Origin: an uncultured Agathobacter sp.
GTDB lineage: Bacteria; Bacillota; Clostridia; Lachnospirales; Lachnospiraceae
Length of the DNA stretch: 64,000 bases
Direction: 5' to 3'
Assembly (NCBI GenBank): GCA_910587655.1
Contig: CAJUND010000007.1
Location: 97,674 to 161,673 of the forward strand
Shown: positions 58,505 through 64,000 of the stretch, piece by piece
Layout: each line of letters starts with the position of its first letter
Position numbering within the stretch: position 1 is the stretch's first letter
Made by a program: the position numbers and the translations under genes
Notes under the pieces: model-generated
What the model was told of the DNA's origin: nothing
Seen by the model: only the letters and a program-made list of their open reading frames with translations
Databases searched by the model: none

Positions 58505-59956
58505 TTATGACACTCCACGGTAAACAAGTCCTTTTTTCACTTTTTCCACTGCCGTATCCCCAAGGAAATAACGGACAATTTCAAGCGCAAACGCAATGGC
58601 TGTACCCATGCCGCGGCTTGTGATAATGTTGGAATCCACAACAACCGGCTGCCTCTGGAATTTGGCTCCGACCAGCTTTTCCTCAAAGCCCGGATGGCAG
58701 GTTGCTTTTTTACCAACCAGGACATTTGCCTGCCCAAGCACGCTCGGTGCGGCACAGATTGCTGCAACAAGCTTTCCGCTTTCCGCAAAATCCTGAATCA
58801 CCTGGTTTACCACTTCATCCGCCCCAAGATTTAACGTTCCCGGCATACCGCCCGGAAGCACGATTCCGTCATAACTTTCGAAATCCGCCTTATCCTTTGT
58901 CACATCCGCATGGAATGTAACATTGTGGGAACTGGTAATCTGGTGGCTGCCGTTAATGGAAATGGTTTCAATGGCAATGCCCGCCCTTCGCATAACATCA
59001 ACAACTGTCAGTCCTTCGATTTCCTCACAGCCGTCCGCCATAAAAATACCAAGCCGGATTAAAGGCAGCGGCGAAGCTTCTGTCCGCACGGTACGGGTTT
59101 CCTGCTTTGCCGCAGCAGCCGCTTCAAGCGCCTGTTTATGTATGACATAAAATGTCACTGCAATAAAAATCATACCTCCGACCATATTGCCAAGCGTGAC
59201 TAACAGAAGGCTTCGCGCCACATTAGGCGAATACAGGGAAGCAACCTGCTCTGCCGTGATGCCGTACGTTTCCTCTGCCAGCGCAACATAATCCTTATTC
59301 AGTGCCGCAGCCATGCCTGCCGGAATATAGTACATGTTTGCCACGCAGTGTTCAAAACCTGCCGTAACAAATGCAAAAATCGGGAAGAAAATCGCCCAGA
59401 TTTTTCCTACAATGTCCTTTGCCGCCCCTGCCAGAAGGATTGCAAGACAGACCAGAATATTACAGAGAATACCGCTTGTCAGCGCTTTTACCGGAACAAG
59501 GTTGCATTTGCCGAGCGCCACCTTGATGGTATATGCCCCAAGACCGCCTGCGGACAAATCAAGCTGCCCGGACAGTGCAACCAGTCCGACAATCAGCAGG
59601 GAGCCGATGAGGTTGCTTAAGTAAACGACCACCAGGTTTCTGCACAAAGCACCCGTACTGATTTTACCGGAAAGCCGCGACATAATCATCAGGTTGTTGC
59701 CCGTAAATAATTCCGCACCTGTAATTACGACCATAATCAGTCCCACAGGGAAAACTACTCCTGCAAGGGTTCTTGCAACTCCCACGTTCGAAATTGCATG
59801 AACCGTCACATTACTTGCCGCACCCCCGATTGCAATACATGCTCCCGCCAGAATGCCCAGAAGAATCATTCTGCCCAGAGGAAGTTTTGCTTTTTTTTCT
59901 CCTGCGGAAATATAGTTGCCGACCATTTCTGCAGGCGTGTAAAATAAATTTGCCAT
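58505..59956 (-). CDS. Formate/nitrite channel fused to a DJ-1/PfpI domain
   Basis: 483 residues with two modules. Residues 1-275 are a FocA/NirC channel with six helices, AELFTGNN and the pore-lining histidine His203 in GFEHCVANMYYIP. A 25-residue linker leads to a DJ-1/ThiJ domain (about 300-480): ADGCEEIEGLTVVD with the acidic residue at 311/312, the nucleophile Cys401 in AAICAAPSVLG, and KKATCHPG. The channel would pass formate, nitrite or a similar small anion; the attached cytoplasmic domain may sense redox state or remove reactive aldehydes. AGGAGA precedes the start. Convergent with the SASP gene. Confidence 0.88.
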   Translation of the reverse strand: MANLFYTPAEMVGNYISAGEKKAKLPLGRMILLGILAGACIAIGGAASNVTVHAISNVGVARTLAGVVFPVGLIMVVITGAELFTGNNLMIMSRLSGKISTGALCRNLVVVYLSNLIGSLLIVGLVALSGQLDLSAGGLGAYTIKVALGKCNLVPVKALTSGILCNILVCLAILLAGAAKDIVGKIWAIFFPIFAFVTAGFEHCVANMYYIPAGMAAALNKDYVALAEETYGITAEQVASLYSPNVARSLLLVTLGNMVGGMIFIAVTFYVIHKQALEAAAAAKQETRTVRTEASPLPLIRLGIFMADGCEEIEGLTVVDVMRRAGIAIETISINGSHQITSSHNVTFHADVTKDKADFESYDGIVLPGGMPGTLNLGADEVVNQVIQDFAESGKLVAAICAAPSVLGQANVLVGKKATCHPGFEEKLVGAKFQRQPVVVDSNIITSRGMGTAIAFALEIVRYFLGDTAVEKVKKGLVYRGVS

Positions 59957-60044
59957 TCCCGAATTCTCCTTTACATTTTCTCCTTTTTTATATTATACTA
60001 CGATTTGGGATTTAGGCAATATTTTTTCTGCGTTTCCTTACCCC

Positions 60045-60074
60045 TTGTATTCCCGTAATTCAGCGTGGTATAAT
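60045..60074 (+). promoter_or_regulatory. Promoter of the CYTH gene
   Basis: TTGTAT (60045-60050), 18-base spacer, TATAAT (60069-60074). A short AAAAAACC/GGTTTTTT hairpin (60087-60105) lies at the start of the leader. Confidence 0.55.
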
Positions 60075-60161
60075 GTCCATATCAGCAAAAAACCACAGGT
60101 TTTTTGAGACACACTTTCTTCAAATACAGGATGTGGTATGAAAATATGGAGGAAAATTTTT

Positions 60162-60626
60162 ATGGAAATAGAAAAAAAATTTTTTGTAAAAAGCCTGCCG
60201 GACCGCCTGGACCGGTATGAATCAAAAAAAATCGCGCAGGGATACCTGTGTACCAGCCCGGTGGTCCGTATCCGCCGTTCGGATGACGACTACTATCTGA
60301 CTTACAAAGGGGACGGGCTGATGGTCCGCGAAGAATATAATCTGCCGCTGACAAAAGAGGCATATGAACATATGCTCCCAAAAGCTGACGGCAGACTCAT
60401 TGAAAAAACACGCTATATCATTCCGCTGACGGATAAACTGACGGCAGAGCTGGATATATTCTGCGGTGCGCTGGAGGGACTGGTGATTGTTGAAGTTGAA
60501 TTTGAATCGGTTGACGAGGCAGACGCTTTTGCACCGCCGGAATGGTTCGGTAAAGATGTGACAAACCTGGGAATCTACCATAACAGTAATTTAAGCCTTT
60601 CTGACGCCATGCCGCCAACAGCATGA
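60162..60626 (+). CDS. CYTH-domain protein
   Basis: 154-residue tunnel-fold protein that binds triphosphate-type substrates (family includes CyaB adenylate cyclase, thiamine triphosphatase and inorganic triphosphatases). The N-terminus MEIEKKFFV is the ExExK metal/phosphate signature; further basic strands are VRIRRSDDDYYLTYKG and LIEKTRYIIP, with VIVEVEFES on the acidic face. The ATG at 60162 follows GGAGG. The substrate is probably tripolyphosphate but is unproven. Confidence 0.9.
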   Translation: MEIEKKFFVKSLPDRLDRYESKKIAQGYLCTSPVVRIRRSDDDYYLTYKGDGLMVREEYNLPLTKEAYEHMLPKADGRLIEKTRYIIPLTDKLTAELDIFCGALEGLVIVEVEFESVDEADAFAPPEWFGKDVTNLGIYHNSNLSLSDAMPPTA

Positions 60627-60632
60627 CCGGCA

Positions 60633-61151
60633 TTACCGGAGGCGGTTTGCAGTCTCGTACTGCTGTCTGGTCTGGATGACATGCTTTAAATCATCATAGC
60701 GTTTCATGATTTCCCCCTCCGGTATCACGGTATCCATCACAACTGCCATGGTATCAATCATTCCGTCTGTAATCATATCGCGCATGGAAACAAGAATATT
60801 ATAGCGTTCCTCCAGACTGTCCGTCTCAAGAAATTCCATAAGCTTTGGATCCACGCTGCCTGCTGCTTCACCAGACTGTTCTTTCTCCCCCTGTTTTTCC
60901 GCGGATTCCTCCACACGTTCCATGCGGTTTTTCTGCATGCTGCCAGCCTTCAGGTCCGGGTATTTTTCCGGTACAAACTCCTCGGCAAACATTGCCGCCG
61001 GGCCTGCATAAACCGCATAATCGCCGAAAAGAGCCTGGTAAACCACCAGCTCCTCTCCTGTCCCGGAATGCTTTGCAACCGTAACCACCTGGTACATTCC
61101 GCCTTTCAAATGCCGGTATTTTTCTCCCGGCTCCGGTCTTCTTATCATCAT
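60633..61151 (-). CDS. DUF1653-containing protein
   Basis: 172 residues. The N-terminal third is a DUF1653 beta-barrel (PGEKYRHLKGGMYQVVTVAK, YQALFGDYAVYAGPAAMF), followed by a charged linker (about 85-112) and a C-terminal helical part (FLETDSLEERYNIL...). DUF1653 is usually found alone at ~70 residues; the helical extension is unusual and has no family I recognise. It lies 10 bases downstream of the 251-residue gene and is convergent with the CYTH gene. Confidence 0.78.
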   Translation of the reverse strand: MMIRRPEPGEKYRHLKGGMYQVVTVAKHSGTGEELVVYQALFGDYAVYAGPAAMFAEEFVPEKYPDLKAGSMQKNRMERVEESAEKQGEKEQSGEAAGSVDPKLMEFLETDSLEERYNILVSMRDMITDGMIDTMAVVMDTVIPEGEIMKRYDDLKHVIQTRQQYETANRLR

Positions 61152-61161
61152 ATCTTCTCCA

Positions 61162-61917
61162 CTACATTTGCTCGATCAGTTCCTGAAACAGTTCCTTCGC
61201 GCGCTCCTTCGGCGAAAGCCCCTCCTGTGCGCCATCCAGCAGAAACTGTACGGATTCCAGGGATTTCCTGCTCCGTTTGTCCGCGCCCTGTTCCAGTAAT
61301 TCCTTCTTTTCATCTGCCTGGGTAATGGCATATGTAAGAAGCTCCACAATCGGTCCGAAAAACATAATCTGGTATACATTTTCCACCGTTACAAGCTTCT
61401 CCTGGGCGGATAATTCCTCAAGGTCTGTATCCTTCCTGTACATGTAATAAATGCAGAGCTTTTTTGCATCGGGCGGCTGCTTTACGAGATTTTCCCTGAG
61501 CATCTGGAGCAGGTTTTCAATTTCACTCTGAAACAGAATCCTCTGCTGTTCATCCTCCAGTGCCTTTGCGCCCATCCTGATGATTGCATTATAAGTGCTG
61601 TGAAAATCGTCATCATTTTTACCGATGATAAACTCATGGTCAAAGCTGTTCTGCAGCTGTTTTAATTCCTTTACCAGCTGCAGCGCCTCCGCTTTGTCCG
61701 CCCCCCATCTGCTTGTCAGAATCTCCTCAAAACGGTCTGCAATGGTTTCCACCCGCATGGTGATTCTGTGTGCCTTCCGGTAACGCTCCTCTTCATTTTT
61801 CCACTGTTTTTTTAATTTGTCATACTGCTTCTGCCAGCTTCTGAAACCGTTCATGTCACAGTCCATTGCAGCCAGGGCTTCTTTGATTTTTTCAAGCTTT
61901 TCGTCTTTTCCAAACAT
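61162..61917 (-). CDS. Helical protein of unknown function
   Basis: 251 residues, soluble, predicted almost entirely helical with a long coiled coil at the N-terminus (MFGKDEKLEKIKEAL through about residue 95). One moderately hydrophobic segment (MFFGPIVELLTYAI, about 185-198) is too short to be a clear membrane helix. No family recognised. It lies 15 bases after the nitrite/sulfite reductase gene and is followed by the DUF1653 gene, so the three may form an operon. Confidence 0.6.
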   Translation of the reverse strand: MFGKDEKLEKIKEALAAMDCDMNGFRSWQKQYDKLKKQWKNEEERYRKAHRITMRVETIADRFEEILTSRWGADKAEALQLVKELKQLQNSFDHEFIIGKNDDDFHSTYNAIIRMGAKALEDEQQRILFQSEIENLLQMLRENLVKQPPDAKKLCIYYMYRKDTDLEELSAQEKLVTVENVYQIMFFGPIVELLTYAITQADEKKELLEQGADKRSRKSLESVQFLLDGAQEGLSPKERAKELFQELIEQM

Positions 61918-61932
61918 GAATTTTTATCCATC

Positions 61933-63474
61933 CTACGCCGTGTATCTGTCAATCAGCTCATTTAGCGCGTCACGGTTTGTCTTCACCCATTTTTCATAGG
62001 TTGTATTTTCTGCAGAAACCATCCTGCCCAGCTCAATGAGAAACTGCGGAATCTCTTCAAGCGCAATTGCCTTATTTGCTTCTGCAATTACTTCCTCTCC
62101 CTGCCTTGCACATCCTCCGGTAAAGACTGCAAAAGCAGGCTTCGGCCCGTCCGCTGACTGTTTTACCCCGCCGCGGAACCCGATGCTCCCGGTCTGGTGC
62201 GCTGAACAGGAAGACGGACATCCGCTGAAATGCACCTTTGGCAGAACGCCGTCTGCAAAATTTTCTTTCCGGACAGCCTCCACACACATCTTAAGCGCCT
62301 CCTGGGAATCCCTTGCACCAACCTGGCAGATACTGTTTCCGATACAGGCAACCGAGGTTTCAAACAGCGTCTTTGCGCCGTCCTCAGTCGCTGCAAGAAG
62401 GCTGCGCGCCTCATCCGCCGTACAGTTGATAATATACATGCCTTCCTCCGGGGTCAGCCGTATTTCGACCTCCTGCATGTCCTTCATCAGCTGCTGCAGC
62501 TCTGAGAGTTTTTCAGGGGCAATCACACCGCCAACCGGCTGGTAAAATACTGCATAGAGCCCCTCCTGCTTCTGTTTTACGGCACGGGCATCCTCCAGCG
62601 CATCCCCTTTCCCTGTTTTTGTAATGACAGAAGGCCTGATATCTGTATCCAGGTTTTCGTTTTCCATTACCAGTGCAAGCTTCTTACGGTATTCCTGCAC
62701 AAACCCTTCGGTTCCCAGTGTTTCCTGCAGAAAACGCGTCCTTGCACGTCCGCGGTTCTCATAATTTCCATGCTCCACAAAGGTATCCACCATTGCTTTT
62801 GCATAATAACATACTTTTTCCGGTGCAATATGCTCCGCAACTTTTGCACCAAGCGCAGGCTTATTTCCAAGTCCGCCCGCCGCATACACATCAAAAGTGC
62901 CGTCCGCATTGGCAGCAAAACCAAGATCCCGGAAAGTGGCATGTGTTTCGTTTTTCGGCGAACTGCTGAAACTTACTTTTAATTTACGCGGAAACTTCAC
63001 GGCACGGATAAACTGCATCAGGTATTCCCCCACAGCCTCCGCATAAGGAAGCACGTCAAAATATTCTCCCGGTTCCACACCGGAAAGGGGGGACGCCATG
63101 ACATTACGCGGAAAATCACCGCCCCCGCCGCGGGAAACCATGCCTGCCGCCCATGCCTGCTCGATCAGCACACATAAATCCTCTGCTTCCAGATTATGAA
63201 ACTGGACGGACTGGCAGGTGGTCAGCTTTACCAGGTCAATGTGGTATTTTTGTATGGACTGCACAATAAAATCCAGACGCTCCTTTGTGATGCGTCCTCC
63301 CGCCATACGCAGCCTCAGCATATGCTTTTTACCGCCGCGCTGCGCATAACTTCCGTATCCGCCGGAAAACCCCTTGTACTCCGGCACGGTCATTTCCCCA
63401 TTATGAAATTTCATCGTTTTTTCGCGGAACTCATCAAGGTCCGGAAGAAATTCTTTATAATAATCAGTATGCAT
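61933..63474 (-). CDS. Ferredoxin-type nitrite/sulfite reductase
   Basis: 513-residue siroheme/4Fe-4S enzyme that reduces nitrite to ammonium or sulfite to sulfide. It has the duplicated ferredoxin-like halves of the family (LRLRMAGGRITKERL, RGRARTRFL) and the cluster-binding cysteines in CIGNSICQVG and FSGCPSSCSAHQ. The choice between nitrite and sulfite cannot be made from these motifs. Start ATG at 63474 lies behind a GGGGG stretch. No sulfate-assimilation partners are visible. Confidence 0.9.
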   Translation of the reverse strand: MHTDYYKEFLPDLDEFREKTMKFHNGEMTVPEYKGFSGGYGSYAQRGGKKHMLRLRMAGGRITKERLDFIVQSIQKYHIDLVKLTTCQSVQFHNLEAEDLCVLIEQAWAAGMVSRGGGGDFPRNVMASPLSGVEPGEYFDVLPYAEAVGEYLMQFIRAVKFPRKLKVSFSSSPKNETHATFRDLGFAANADGTFDVYAAGGLGNKPALGAKVAEHIAPEKVCYYAKAMVDTFVEHGNYENRGRARTRFLQETLGTEGFVQEYRKKLALVMENENLDTDIRPSVITKTGKGDALEDARAVKQKQEGLYAVFYQPVGGVIAPEKLSELQQLMKDMQEVEIRLTPEEGMYIINCTADEARSLLAATEDGAKTLFETSVACIGNSICQVGARDSQEALKMCVEAVRKENFADGVLPKVHFSGCPSSCSAHQTGSIGFRGGVKQSADGPKPAFAVFTGGCARQGEEVIAEANKAIALEEIPQFLIELGRMVSAENTTYEKWVKTNRDALNELIDRYTA

Positions 63475-63614
63475 TGTTTTTCCCCCATTCCTTATGTATT
63501 ATATATGATTTATAAAAAAAAATCCATATTTTACACAAAAACAACTGGAAATTATGATACAATGAATGAAACCCTGCAGGGGCATAAACTTTAAATTCAT
63601 CCCAGGGAGGAATT

Positions 63615-63908
63615 ATGCTTACTTTTGATGAAGTCCTCAATTTAAATTATTATAAAAAAACAAGCTACTCCGGCTGGATAAACGGAATGCGTTTTCTGAT
63701 CAGACGCGAACAGCACGAAGACCAGGATGCCGTCTTCCATGCCTGGGTATGGCCGGGACCCCTGATCTTTGACCTGACAGAGGATGATAAAAAAACAGAT
63801 TTTACCGCCCCTTTTTCTGATGAAGGAAAACAGGAAGTTGTTGACTGGATTAATGAGCAGTACCTGACGCATGGCGAACTGTGGTCGCAGGAGCACAAAA
63901 CATTATAG
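63615..63908 (+). CDS. Conserved small protein of unknown function
   Basis: 97 residues from an ATG behind GGGAGG. The protein is soluble, rich in aromatic and acidic residues (SGWINGMRFLIRRE, FHAWVWPGPLIFD, FSDEGKQEVVDWIN) and ends HKTL. No family or catalytic motif recognised. Good ribosome-binding site and codon pattern make it a real gene. Confidence 0.7.
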   Translation: MLTFDEVLNLNYYKKTSYSGWINGMRFLIRREQHEDQDAVFHAWVWPGPLIFDLTEDDKKTDFTAPFSDEGKQEVVDWINEQYLTHGELWSQEHKTL

Positions 63909-63922
63909 CAGACATAAAAAAT

Positions 63923-63939
63923 GCCCGCCTGCGGCGGAC
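63923..63939 (-). terminator. Terminator after the tRNA gene
   Basis: GCCCGCC and GGCGGAC form a 7-bp stem with one G-T/G-U pair around TGC; on the minus strand ATTTTTT follows, 9 bases past the tRNA end. Confidence 0.75.
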
Positions 63940-63947
63940 AAAAATCA

Positions 63948-64000
63948 TGGGCTTAAGTGGACTCGAACCACCGACCTCACGCTTATCAGGCGTGCGCTCT
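63948..64000 (-). tRNA. tRNA-Ile (GAT), 5' part beyond the window
   Basis: The minus strand carries the anticodon arm CACGC-CTGATAA-GCGTG with anticodon GAT, the T arm GTGG-TTCGAGT-CCAC, and the acceptor 3' strand TAAGCCC with discriminator A at 63948. The CCA end is not encoded. The D arm and 5' acceptor strand lie beyond position 64000. Confidence 0.93.

Noticed and set aside
60087..60105. AAAAAACC/GGTTTTTT hairpin as a riboswitch or attenuator for the CYTH gene
   Set aside because: The stem has only two G-C pairs and no larger leader structure; it is most likely incidental.
1..64000. Insertion sequences, prophage or integrative elements
   Set aside because: No transposase, integrase or phage structural gene is visible; the only mobile-looking item is the small hairpin element at 32162-32321.

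Overview
The window reads as the chromosome of an anaerobic, spore-forming Firmicute, most likely family Lachnospiraceae (Clostridium cluster XIVa). The grounds are sporulation genes (spoIIAA-spoIIAB-sigF, spoIIR, an alpha/beta small acid-soluble spore protein), a SCIFF peptide with its radical-SAM maturase, strong GGAGG ribosome-binding sites, moderate GC, and small families common in that group (TIGR04086, DUF1934, DUF1653, DUF1294). The genus cannot be fixed from the sequence. About 90% of genes lie on the minus strand.

Layout, left to right. 1-6.3 kb: 5' part of an L-lactate dehydrogenase gene, a HAD hydrolase, the spoIIA operon, a zinc-ribbon/TPR membrane protein preceded by a 47-residue ORF, and a DUF342/FapA protein. 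6.4-16.6 kb: an NAD-synthesis operon (nadB-nadC-niaR-valS) behind a palindromic operator, a GT2 glycosyltransferase coupled to UDP-galactopyranose mutase, mutY and a crotonase. 16.6-25.4 kb: a seven-gene surface-polymer operon containing a phosphonopyruvate decarboxylase, a Rossmann protein of unknown role, a sugar/alcohol-phosphate nucleotidyltransferase, an epimerase, a phosphoesterase, a YidC/Oxa1 domain fused to an LtaS/sulfatase-type phosphatase domain, and a TagF/TagB-like glycerophosphotransferase. 25.4-36.5 kb: serS, glyA, secDF, the SCIFF system (scfA, scfB), asnS and a trigger-factor-like lipoprotein. 36.5-50 kb: spoIIR, a type III toxin-antitoxin locus of the CptIN kind (tandem RNA repeats, attenuating terminator, toxin), a GntR regulator with ispE, a NUDIX/pyrophosphatase-like fusion, a zinc ABC transporter, and the engB-lon-clpX-clpP-tig protein quality-control run. 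50-64 kb: a GH2 beta-mannosidase, a soluble chemotaxis-type signalling protein, a GH1 beta-glucosidase whose start needs a frameshift, divergent lrgAB, a membrane phosphoesterase, a spore SASP, a formate/nitrite channel fused to a DJ-1 domain, a CYTH protein, a siroheme nitrite/sulfite reductase and a partial tRNA-Ile.

The most distinctive parts are the YidC-phosphatase fusion and its polymer operon, the CptIN-like locus, the channel-DJ-1 fusion, sigF without a usual start codon, and the beta-glucosidase/lrgAB junction, where a G-tract frameshift sits beside a 12-bp inverted repeat that brackets divergent promoters.
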